Positions 7,754-15,000 of a stretch of DNA of 64,000 nucleotides are shown here, piece by piece. The stretch lies in NCBI GenBank assembly GCA_015709215.1, contig JACCQN010000006.1:28081-92080 (forward strand). Direction: 5' to 3'. Numbering within the stretch: position 1 is the first letter of the stretch; each line of letters opens with the position of its first letter. The translations under genes were made by a program, and so were the position numbers. This stretch comes from Bacteroidales bacterium. GTDB taxonomy: Bacteria; Bacteroidota; Bacteroidia; Bacteroidales; F082. The notes beneath the pieces are model-generated. The model worked only from the letters and a program-made list of their open reading frames with translations, was not told the DNA's origin and searched no databases.

Positions 7754-9987
7754 CAGTCAAATTTTTTGAATGAAATATTTAACCGTACAAAAAAGGTTCG
7801 ACCCCAGCCAACAGGGCTTGAGGTGCCTCCACCAGCATGTATTCCTCCACTTCCGGTGTCGCCTTTAATGTTGATATTTGTGTTGTTGAACAGGTTTTTT
7901 ACGCCGGCCTGCAAGGTGATATTGTTTTTCCAGAACTGCCTGCTTACCGAAAGATCCATGGTATGAAAAGCCGAAATAATCGTTTTAAAAATTTGATCAT
8001 CAGTGCCTATAAACACTTCGGGATATTCTCCGTTATATTTATAATAGACGTTAAACCGCAGATTAGTTTTACGCCAAAGGTAGTTGAGTTGCGTCATTAC
8101 ATCAGTTGACCACACCATTTCATTATCAGAAAGTTGATTAAAAATATGGTTTCGGCCGGTTTGTCCAGCTCCTAATTTTATTTCCAGCCAAGGATAAACC
8201 CTGTTATTGAAATTGAGTTGATAGCCTTGCGTTACCATTTGATCAAGATTCACGTAGGTGTATAGCGATGATGCTGCGTCCAGTGCTGCCAGGCTGATGC
8301 TGTTGTTGATGTTATTGAAGAATAAGCTAAGTTCAATTCCATAATCATAAGTGGGTTTTTCGTTGTGATAGCGCAGCGAAAAATTAAGATTCTGCGAATC
8401 TTCTGCCCTGAGGTTTTCGTTTCCCAGAATATTATGATTCACATCCACAAATTCCAGATAAAGTTCCTTAAGTGAAGGGGCTCTGAAGCCTTTTGCGTAA
8501 GAAGCTCTCAGGCTAAGGGCTTCGGCCAGTTCATAACGCGCATTGAGCGAATATACCAGTGGAGCTGTGTATTTTGTATTATAACTGTAACGTAATCCAG
8601 GTTGCAGCATGAGTCGGGGAGCCGGTTTGATTTTTACACTTAAAAAAGCAGCGTAATCGCCCAAAGCCTGTTCCATATTTAAGATGCGTTTGCCAGCCCC
8701 TGTTTCATAATTCAAATCAATACCAAGCTGATAATTGAAAGCTGAATTTTCGGTGCTTTTGCTAAATTCTGCTCTGAGCAAATATTGGTCAAAACTGGAG
8801 GTGTCCTGATCTTCGGGATTGAGGGTAAGCTGTTTATCCAGTGTAGTGAGGTCAACAAAATAGTTATTCTTCACCCTTTCGTAATAAGCATACGAGGCTA
8901 ATACATTCAAATAGCGATCTTTGAAAAGTCGGGTTTTTACGTCCGTCTTTGTCGTAAACCTGTTAGTGATAAAGTGATTATCAAATGCAGTCTCAAAATA
9001 AGGACTCAGGAGGTTCCCCTTATCGAGCAACATTTCATTGAAATAGGATGCAGTGACACGCGCCTGTAATTCCTTTTGAGTGTATGCCAGACTTGCATCT
9101 GCATTGTACTGTCGTTTTGGTTTCCAGCGTTTTGAACGTGTGGTATCAACGACACTAAACCCACCAAAAAAATTGCGTGCTCCGGCCAGCGATCCGCTCC
9201 AGCGGTTTTTTTTAAGAGAAACATCTGCGTTAAAATTGTAAACGCCAACCGATTCTGTGTAAGCTTCGGCATTGGTTTGCAGGCTGGTATAATTATTCTC
9301 CTTGGTTATAATATTGATCACACCAGCCAGCGCGTTACTGCCATAAATAACTGACATCGGACCTTCTATAATTTCCACGTGGCCAACATTATACAGATTC
9401 AACTGGTTCAGATCGATATTACCATCCATGCGTCCAATAACCGGCACGCCATCGATAAGAAATTTGATGTGTTCGCCTCCCAAACCCTGCAAGGTAATTC
9501 TGGAACCAAGAGCGTCATCGTTCATCGAACGGATATTAAGCTCAGTGGCCATTAATTCGCTCAGGTTATTTGAAGCCTTTTGATCGATTTCGCGTGCACC
9601 AATCACTTTTACCCTGAAAATGGATTTATCAACGGCTTGCGGGGTATATTGTCCTGTAACCACCACTTCATCCATATTGATGCTGGTGGACTGCAACATC
9701 ACTTTTTTTAGCTCTCCTGGTCTAATTGTATCCGTGAAGGTGTGATATCCCACATAACTAACTGTAAATGTTCCGGTTGTGTTAAGTGGATTTACAGCAT
9801 AACCTTCCATATCTGTAAGGCCGGTATGTGTTTTGCCTGTGCTTAATGATTTAAACAGCACATGTGCAAAGGCAATAGTTTCGTTATTCCTTTGATCTTT
9901 AAGCAGAACACCAGTTTGCTGGTTTTGTCCGATTACGACAAAACCAGCAAACAATATGATTAGGAGGAGATTTACTCTTCTAATCAT
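7753..9987 (-). CDS. TonB-dependent outer-membrane receptor, HmuR-like (heme/hemophore type)
   Basis: A 744-residue receptor. It has a signal peptide (about 1-20), a carboxypeptidase-regulatory-like domain (about 24-100), a TonB-box-like MDEVVVTGQ (105-113), a plug domain (about 120-230) and a 22-strand-type barrel to the C terminus. In the barrel FRAP (501-504) is followed by NENL (523-526), matching the FRAP and NPNL boxes that mark heme and hemophore receptors, including the YRAP/NPDL version of HmuR. It sits between two HmuY-like genes: 3 nt after the T9SS-sorted one and overlapping the lipoprotein gene by one base. Import of heme or a similar chelate is the best inference. Confidence 0.9.
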   Translation of the reverse strand: MIRRVNLLLIILFAGFVVIGQNQQTGVLLKDQRNNETIAFAHVLFKSLSTGKTHTGLTDMEGYAVNPLNTTGTFTVSYVGYHTFTDTIRPGELKKVMLQSTSINMDEVVVTGQYTPQAVDKSIFRVKVIGAREIDQKASNNLSELMATELNIRSMNDDALGSRITLQGLGGEHIKFLIDGVPVIGRMDGNIDLNQLNLYNVGHVEIIEGPMSVIYGSNALAGVINIITKENNYTSLQTNAEAYTESVGVYNFNADVSLKKNRWSGSLAGARNFFGGFSVVDTTRSKRWKPKRQYNADASLAYTQKELQARVTASYFNEMLLDKGNLLSPYFETAFDNHFITNRFTTKTDVKTRLFKDRYLNVLASYAYYERVKNNYFVDLTTLDKQLTLNPEDQDTSSFDQYLLRAEFSKSTENSAFNYQLGIDLNYETGAGKRILNMEQALGDYAAFLSVKIKPAPRLMLQPGLRYSYNTKYTAPLVYSLNARYELAEALSLRASYAKGFRAPSLKELYLEFVDVNHNILGNENLRAEDSQNLNFSLRYHNEKPTYDYGIELSLFFNNINNSISLAALDAASSLYTYVNLDQMVTQGYQLNFNNRVYPWLEIKLGAGQTGRNHIFNQLSDNEMVWSTDVMTQLNYLWRKTNLRFNVYYKYNGEYPEVFIGTDDQIFKTIISAFHTMDLSVSRQFWKNNITLQAGVKNLFNNTNINIKGDTGSGGIHAGGGTSSPVGWGRTFFVRLNISFKKFD

Positions 9988-9990
9988 AGG

Positions 9991-11244
9991 TTATTTTACT
10001 ATTAATTGCTGTGAATAGACTTTTTCAGCAGTTCTTAATTGTAGAAGATAAAGGCCTTTTTTGAATTCCTGTACCGATAACTTCAAAGTGTTAGCGGAAT
10101 TCATTTGTTCTTGCTGAAGCAGCAAACGTCCGGACAAATCATAAATTTCAAGCGTGACTTTTTCAGTTGTCAGACCGGTAAGGTCTATGTTTACCTGATC
10201 AGATGCCGGGTTGGGGAAAATACGAAGTCCAGCTTCAGCATTGTTTTCAGAAATATTAACCATCGAGACTAACTCGTGGGTAAACACAGTTTTGCCTTCA
10301 CTTTGGCCTGAGAACGAAAGCGGGACAAATTTGTAAATATCACCCGAAAGGCTTTGCACAAAATAAACCAGTGAATCTGTTACAGAATAACTGAAAGTGT
10401 TCATATCGAAATATTTCCAATCGCTACCGATAACTGTTTTGTAAAATTCCATAGGCTTCGCGTACCACTCAACAAAATCGGGTGATACAGGATGATTTTT
10501 GTTAGCTCCGGTTTCAACATTATTCAAAACACCAACCACAACATAATTAGTGGGATTCCCGGAATTATCGTAAACAATTCCCATGTATCTGCTGAACAAC
10601 AGGTCCCAGCTGTCTTTTGCGGGGTCGCGATCAATTACTGAGCCAATAGAAAGATTGTAATATACAAATAACTTATCTTCATAGGGTTTAACATCAAGTG
10701 TTTCAGTAAATTGATTTGTTCCATCAAGATTAGCGAAGGTGAAATAATAGGTGTTATTTGCACTGTTTTTGCGTTTGATCCAGAGTTTTTTGTAGGCTCC
10801 GTTGGCCAGTTTGATGATATAAATTGAATCGCCAACTACATCATGCGTTATCCCATTGTAAACGCCCCAGCCATAATCAGGATGATCAAGGGCATTACGG
10901 TTAAAGGCACCATCTTCCCAGATTGTATCTGAATTGTAGAGCCTTTTCCAGCCGGCCATTCCTGTTGTGTCGATGGCGTTCCAGCTTGAAGTGTCGCCGT
11001 TGCCATAAGTAACCAGTTCGGTTCCTATGCCATCGTTAATAATTATGCCGGCACTCCAGGTGTTGGTATAAAAGCCGATGTCCCAGGTGCTGCGGTCTGC
11101 TGTGGCAACTACGCCATTTTCGAAACTGTACCAAACATCATTGGCATAGCCGGAACCCATGCTTACCGAGTCGTTTACAGAATTTGCGTTTGCAGAAATG
11201 CCAATAAAAAGCATGATAATAAATGAAAGGAAGAATGTTTTCAT
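9991..11244 (-). CDS. HmuY-like secreted protein with T9SS type A sorting domain
   Basis: A 417-residue exported protein: signal peptide (about 1-20), a HmuY-like body, and a C-terminal type IX sorting domain from about residue 338 to 417, recognisable by IFPNPASDQVNIDL, the middle IYDLSGRLLL and the final GLYLLQLRTAEKVYSQQLIV. The body shares with the lipoprotein encoded at 6719 the motifs STWDIGF (52-58), YYFTFANL (166-173), SWDLLFSRY (212-220) and YVVVGVL (234-240). It would cross the outer membrane by T9SS and be released or attached to surface polysaccharide. First gene of a three-gene operon with the receptor. Ligand unknown; heme is the likely guess. Confidence 0.88.
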   Translation of the reverse strand: MKTFFLSFIIMLFIGISANANSVNDSVSMGSGYANDVWYSFENGVVATADRSTWDIGFYTNTWSAGIIINDGIGTELVTYGNGDTSSWNAIDTTGMAGWKRLYNSDTIWEDGAFNRNALDHPDYGWGVYNGITHDVVGDSIYIIKLANGAYKKLWIKRKNSANNTYYFTFANLDGTNQFTETLDVKPYEDKLFVYYNLSIGSVIDRDPAKDSWDLLFSRYMGIVYDNSGNPTNYVVVGVLNNVETGANKNHPVSPDFVEWYAKPMEFYKTVIGSDWKYFDMNTFSYSVTDSLVYFVQSLSGDIYKFVPLSFSGQSEGKTVFTHELVSMVNISENNAEAGLRIFPNPASDQVNIDLTGLTTEKVTLEIYDLSGRLLLQQEQMNSANTLKLSVQEFKKGLYLLQLRTAEKVYSQQLIVK

Positions 11245-11288
11245 AATAAATGTAATAAGGTGTTAGATTTTAATAAATAGCATCAGTA

Positions 11289-11309
11289 CGAACCTGAATT
11301 ATAAGTTCG
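11289..11309. promoter_or_regulatory. Near-palindrome upstream of the HmuY/receptor operon (possible operator)
   Basis: CGAACCT (11289-11295) and AAGTTCG (11303-11309) are inverted copies with one mismatch, separated by 7 nt of AT. The site is 45 nt upstream of the T9SS-sorted HmuY-like gene, where an iron- or heme-responsive repressor could act. No regulator is identified. Confidence 0.3.
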
Positions 11310-11355
11310 CATCAAAAAAAATGAATAAGAAATTAATTTTTTGTTTTAAGAGAAA

Positions 11356-11727
11356 TTATGCTTCTGAAAAAGGAGGTGCGCGAAGTCGGATAATGCTATT
11401 ATGGAGTGATTTATAGGCACTTGAAGGTAGTTGGGAAAATCTAAATGCAATAAAATGTCTGGTGATTTTATTATCCTGTTCAGCGATAAGAGCATGAACC
11501 AGACTGTTATGGAAGTTTTCCGGCTTGTCACTTCCTTTATGTACTTTGAAACTTACTGTTTTTCCGTTGTCCTGAGATTTTGGCTTAGTAAATGGATCCT
11601 GGTCGTCAAAAAGTTTCACACCGAATATAACTTTCTGGTGGTAGGTAATCAAATCGCCAATCACCATCCAGAAGATGGCAAAGGCCATAAGTAATTTGAT
11701 TCCCCTAAATACTTTTATGTAAGTCAT
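11356..11727 (-). CDS. Small single-span membrane protein of unknown function
   Basis: A 123-residue protein that I do not recognise. One hydrophobic segment lies near the N terminus (about residues 11-27, LLMAFAIFWMVIGDLIT), followed by a basic, polar C-terminal domain rich in His, Ser and Lys and ending in RAPPFSEA. No cysteines or enzyme motifs are seen. It precedes the HmuY/receptor operon by 111 nt on the same strand and follows flavodoxin by 57 nt, so it may belong to the uptake locus. Codon use and a good ATG suggest a real gene, but there is no homology evidence here; small proteins with a Pro-Pro tail occur beside Bacteroidota TonB receptors. Confidence 0.6.
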   Translation of the reverse strand: MTYIKVFRGIKLLMAFAIFWMVIGDLITYHQKVIFGVKLFDDQDPFTKPKSQDNGKTVSFKVHKGSDKPENFHNSLVHALIAEQDNKITRHFIAFRFSQLPSSAYKSLHNSIIRLRAPPFSEA

Positions 11728-11784
11728 ATACAGTGCAAATAAAGCAATTGTTTTAAATGCTTTTACTACTTAAATGTAGGTAAA

Positions 11785-12285
11785 TTAGTTGAAAGCTGTT
11801 TTGAGTTCTTTCACCCACTTTTGGATACGCTCGTCAGTAAGATCAGCTTGATTGTGTTCATCAATAACCAATCCAACAAACTTCCCATCTTTTTCAGCTA
11901 ACGAAAAATAGTAATTGTAGCCGTCTTTTGGCCATTCACCAACAACTACAGACTTATCCGGGAGGCGGCAGTACATTGTTCCCAGGCCGTCAACAAAGCT
12001 TTCGGGATATTCTTCCTGATCGCCAGAACCAAACAGTGCAATTTTTTTTCCTTTAAAATCTATTTCGCTCAGGTTGTCGATAAAATCTTCCCAATCGTCC
12101 TGCATATCTCCGATACCCCATGCCGAAGTTCCGAAAATAAGATTGTCGTATTGATCAATGGTTTTTACGTCGGCTTCGTTGATATTATGCAGTTTTGCTT
12201 CTTTTCCGAAAGCTTTTTGGATTTTTTCTGCTATTTTGCGGGTAGTTCCTGAAGTGGAACCAAAAAATATTCCTACTGTTTTCAT
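11785..12285 (-). CDS. fldA: Flavodoxin (long-chain)
   Basis: A 166-residue flavodoxin. The FMN phosphate-binding loop GSTSGTTRKI is at residues 9-18, followed by the standard alternating alpha/beta fold, including TSAWGIGDMQDDW (the first isoalloxazine loop) and FGSGDQEEYPESFVDG (the second). Length and the inserted segment match the long-chain class. Flavodoxin is a soluble one-electron carrier that can replace ferredoxin, often under iron limitation. Its position next to a heme-type uptake locus and the presence of a ferredoxin-dependent enzyme (KorAB) in the same window fit that use. It has its own TAAATTTG promoter box about 100 nt upstream. Confidence 0.96.
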   Translation of the reverse strand: MKTVGIFFGSTSGTTRKIAEKIQKAFGKEAKLHNINEADVKTIDQYDNLIFGTSAWGIGDMQDDWEDFIDNLSEIDFKGKKIALFGSGDQEEYPESFVDGLGTMYCRLPDKSVVVGEWPKDGYNYYFSLAEKDGKFVGLVIDEHNQADLTDERIQKWVKELKTAFN

Positions 12286-12386
12286 AAAGTTTTTGTTCCG
12301 TTCTTGTTATTAGTGTCTTATTTCAGTGTTGTTAATACAGATTTGCTGTTAAAAATCTTAAATGGATTAGCAATAAGAATTGGGCG

Positions 12387-12394
12387 CAAATTTA
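12387..12394 (-). promoter_or_regulatory. Predicted -7 box of flavodoxin
   Basis: TAAATTTG on the minus strand matches TAnnTTTG. A TTTG lies 23 nt upstream (12418-12421), at the long end of accepted -33 spacing. The leader would be about 95 nt. Confidence 0.5.
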
Positions 12395-12434
12395 CATCAA
12401 ATAAACAAATTAGAGCCCAAAAGATTTCTATTGG

Positions 12435-13040
12435 TCAATCAGCGCCTTGTATCTCTTCTATTTTAATAAGTTGATTCAGAATGGCATAAACAGTCAAACC
12501 TGATACGGTTTTGATCCCTAATTTTCGCGTAATATTTTTTCGGTGAGTCATTACCGTATGAGCGCTGATAAAAAGTTTGTCAGCAATTTCATTGTTTGTA
12601 TGGCCTAATGCCACGAGTTTTAAAATGCTTAACTCGCGTTCGCTCAAACTGTTGTTTTCGGGTTCTGATAGCCCATTACGCAAATGCTTTAGCACTTTTT
12701 CCATCACTTTGTTAAGTTCAGATTTTTCAGCATCAAGCCAGATCATCTGATCAAATTTGCTTTGTATGTGTGGTGGGGTTCCTGGCTCAAATAACCCGAT
12801 GTAATAAGGCTCAAAATTGTTATCGCTGTACCTTGGCAAACTCACCAGCCGAACAACAAGTTTTGGATTTAGTAAGACCAAATCGGGATTGATGCGGTTA
12901 ATCAGCTTGTCTAAATCGTCAACAGGTGCATCAAATTCTTCGAGCCGGTAGGGTTGTCCCTGGTTGCTCAGCAAAGTTTTGAGGCCTTCACGAATCAGGA
13001 AAGAAGGTTCTGCTATAAGTATGCAAAGTCGATTAGACAT
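12435..13040 (-). CDS. LuxR-type regulator with degenerate receiver domain
   Basis: A 201-residue protein. The C-terminal GerE/LuxR helix-turn-helix is clear (SERELSILKLVALGHTNNEI at 133-152, then ISAHTVMTHRKNITRKL at 158-174). The N-terminal part (about 5-120) has receiver-like topology, but the phospho-acceptor position in NPDLVLLNPK is Asn58 instead of Asp, and the usual acidic pair near residue 10 is reduced to a single Glu. It is therefore probably not phosphorylated. The start at 13040 (MSNRLCIL) is preferred over an upstream ATG at 13094 because it gives an 8-nt overlap with the hemerythrin-type gene and a normal receiver N terminus. The overlap implies the two proteins work together. 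Confidence 0.85.
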   Translation of the reverse strand: MSNRLCILIAEPSFLIREGLKTLLSNQGQPYRLEEFDAPVDDLDKLINRINPDLVLLNPKLVVRLVSLPRYSDNNFEPYYIGLFEPGTPPHIQSKFDQMIWLDAEKSELNKVMEKVLKHLRNGLSEPENNSLSERELSILKLVALGHTNNEIADKLFISAHTVMTHRKNITRKLGIKTVSGLTVYAILNQLIKIEEIQGAD

Positions 13041-13782
13041 TGGAGTGGCGCTTTGGGTGACGCGAAAGAAGTTCTTTCTCCATATTTTCAACAATGGGAA
13101 CTAAAATCAAGTCTTCGATGTGCCCGTGATTGTTGAGGTCGCGCTCCAATTCAAAGATTTCATGCACAATCAGGTTAAGCAATTTGTTGTTGTGCACAGG
13201 TGGTAAATATTTGATGAGGATATTTTTTAGATCGAAAAGCTTGGCTTCCACATCGTCATGATCCTTTTCATATTCTATGATGGAGTATTGTTGTAGTTCT
13301 TTGATTGTTTCAGCATTTGCATCTTCAGATTCCAGTGCTTTTTCAAGTCGCAGTACATAAGGATAAACGCCTTGCTCTTCTTTATTGATATGGTTGGTGA
13401 GTTCGTGCTGATACTGATTAAAAAAATCTTTGAGTAATTTTCTGTGTATTTCTTCAAAATCAGAGGTTTGTGCAATTTCACTGATGTATCTCCCGATTTC
13501 CGGAATTTTGACATCGAGGTAATACGCATGCGTTTTATGAAGGTAGTCGATTAGCATACTGGCCTTAAAACTTTGTAAATGCCTGAGTGGAAAATAAGAA
13601 GAATCGTGAAAAGTATTTACGATTTCGAGAAAGAAATCTACATTTACCTTGTGATCAATACACACTGCCTCTACCGTTCTTTCGCCAAATCCGAGGTAAA
13701 TATCAAAGCGGTTGAGCACTGGCAGAAGATGATGATTCATATGGATTACTTCGGCCATTTTTAGATCCTTATGGATGTGCAT
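13033..13782 (-). CDS. RIC/ScdA-type hemerythrin-domain protein (di-iron, NO/O2 stress)
   Basis: A 249-residue protein. Residues 9-57 resemble the ScdA N-terminal domain, but its conserved Cys-Cys is replaced (IYLGFGERT). From about residue 75 comes a hemerythrin-like four-helix bundle with candidate iron ligands His82/His85, His126, His131, Glu135, His175, His219/His221 and Glu223 (HINKEEQGVYP and HGHIEDLILVP). Relatives such as YtfE and ScdA repair iron-sulfur clusters after nitrosative stress; others sense oxygen. Its end overlaps the LuxR-type gene by 8 nt. The promoter box at 13819-13826 and a perfect palindrome lie just upstream. A sensor role for the regulator downstream is inference. 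Confidence 0.85.
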   Translation of the reverse strand: MHIHKDLKMAEVIHMNHHLLPVLNRFDIYLGFGERTVEAVCIDHKVNVDFFLEIVNTFHDSSYFPLRHLQSFKASMLIDYLHKTHAYYLDVKIPEIGRYISEIAQTSDFEEIHRKLLKDFFNQYQHELTNHINKEEQGVYPYVLRLEKALESEDANAETIKELQQYSIIEYEKDHDDVEAKLFDLKNILIKYLPPVHNNKLLNLIVHEIFELERDLNNHGHIEDLILVPIVENMEKELLSRHPKRHSNV

Positions 13783-13798
13783 AAAATTGCTTATTTAG

Positions 13799-13815
13799 AA
13801 TTATTTAGAATAATT
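13799..13815. promoter_or_regulatory. Palindrome at the predicted start site of the hemerythrin-LuxR pair
   Basis: AATTATT (13799-13805), TAG, AATAATT (13809-13815) form a perfect 7-bp inverted repeat. It overlaps a 10-bp tandem repeat TTATTTAGAA at 13791-13800 and 13801-13810. It lies directly downstream of the -7 box at 13819-13826, so it covers the expected transcription start. This is a good place for an operator, perhaps for the encoded LuxR protein. Confidence 0.45.
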
Positions 13816-13818
13816 ATG

Positions 13819-13826
13819 CAAAGTTA
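13819..13826 (-). promoter_or_regulatory. Predicted -7 box of the hemerythrin-LuxR pair
   Basis: TAACTTTG on the minus strand matches TAnnTTTG, 36 nt before the start codon. It overlaps the stop codon of the upstream glycosyltransferase gene. Confidence 0.5.
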
Positions 13827-14978
13827 CAAAATACCTAGTGATTGTAACTGATGCCGGATAATAGCTTCCTGTTTTTCGGGATTGGTTTCGGGGAATGCTA
13901 AAGCTGGGGCCTGAGAATTTTTCAAAAGATCCTTTATGTTAATATCATATTGATTTACAGAACTAAACAGATTTTTTCGGGCAAGGTATTTTGCCAGATA
14001 CTCTTGTTCTGTTTGTCCCGGCGTGGGTACGAGCACAGCATGACGTTTTAGGCTTGCCAAATCCATGATGGAAGAATAACCACTACGACAGAGAATTTGC
14101 TTAGCCTTGTTAATCAATTCTATGAATAGCTCGTCAGCTGCATGATTAAGCAATCGGGTGTTGTGAATTGTTTTTTCCCGGGTTTGTAATTGTGGCAATC
14201 CTCTGAGGATTACATAATTTCCTGTGGTATCAGCGAGTTGATTGATGATTATTGCTTCGAGTTGACTGCGCTGTGGCTCAGGGCCGGAAAGGATTACGAG
14301 CAAATCGATATCTTTTTTAGTAAGCTCAGGTTTTGCTGACGAAAACCTACTCAAAATACCAAGATGAATGGTAGGGATAAAGTTTTTTGGGATATTAGAA
14401 AGCTCACCCGAAAGACGGTTTTGTCCCTTAAAATCTGGTATCCAGCATTGGCTAAAATGCTTTAAAAGTTCATGATTCAATTTATTTGCTAAAGGGGTAA
14501 ATATTTTAAACGATTCAGGTATTTTGAGATTAAGCTGATGTGTGATGATTACAGAAGGGATGGTTTTGCTTGAGGCGCCAAAACGATTGTCGGAAATGAT
14601 GAGGTCTATTTTTGTTTTTCGTTGGAGTTTGGCAATAAAACGCCTGTCTTGATAATTAAACCATAATGCAATTGGTAGCTGAAATGCAAGCTTAAAAAAC
14701 TGTTTTTTCCCTTTGGCATATCGCGGGTCGAAGCCTTTAAATCTTATCCATTCCAGTGCAGGAAATTGCGCTCTTAAAAATACCAGAGGAGCTTTGTCGG
14801 CAGCCAGAATAACTCGAAATCCCAGTTTCTGAAGCACACGAATAACCGGGACTGAGCGACTGGCATGTCCAAGACCCCAGTTGAGCGGGCAGAATAGTAT
14901 GGTTTTTTGTTCAGACAAAAATGGTTTTAGCGCAAATATACTAGATTTTTCTGCCTTTGCTGATAGGTCAAATCGCAT
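13824..14978 (-). CDS. MurG-like glycosyltransferase (GT-B fold)
   Basis: A 384-residue protein with the two Rossmann halves of a GT-B enzyme. The N-terminal half starts with FCPLNWGLGHASRSVPVI (about 30-47), the glycine-rich acceptor-side loop, and the C-terminal half has the nucleotide-sugar region RSGYSSIMDLASL and PTPGQTEQEYLA near residues 300-340. It belongs to the MurG/DUF354-like group that uses UDP-sugars, but it is not the peptidoglycan MurG itself. The first 27 residues before the GT domain are unusual; a start further in would need a non-ATG codon. It diverges from dprA with only 22 nt between start codons. Substrate unknown. Confidence 0.8.
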   Translation of the reverse strand: MRFDLSAKAEKSSIFALKPFLSEQKTILFCPLNWGLGHASRSVPVIRVLQKLGFRVILAADKAPLVFLRAQFPALEWIRFKGFDPRYAKGKKQFFKLAFQLPIALWFNYQDRRFIAKLQRKTKIDLIISDNRFGASSKTIPSVIITHQLNLKIPESFKIFTPLANKLNHELLKHFSQCWIPDFKGQNRLSGELSNIPKNFIPTIHLGILSRFSSAKPELTKKDIDLLVILSGPEPQRSQLEAIIINQLADTTGNYVILRGLPQLQTREKTIHNTRLLNHAADELFIELINKAKQILCRSGYSSIMDLASLKRHAVLVPTPGQTEQEYLAKYLARKNLFSSVNQYDINIKDLLKNSQAPALAFPETNPEKQEAIIRHQLQSLGIL

Positions 14979-14986
14979 AAATCATT

Positions 14987-14994
14987 TATTTTTG
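14987..14994 (+). promoter_or_regulatory. Predicted -7 box of dprA
   Basis: TATTTTTG matches TAnnTTTG and ends only 6 nt before the dprA ATG at 15001, predicting a leaderless or nearly leaderless transcript. No -33 TTTG is seen at standard spacing. Confidence 0.45.
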
Positions 14995-15000
14995 GCGGCC

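Noticed and set aside
14881..15000. Longer N terminus for DprA starting at 14881
   Set aside because: The extra 40 residues overlap the divergent glycosyltransferase gene and come before the promoter box at 14987; the family N terminus starts at 15001.
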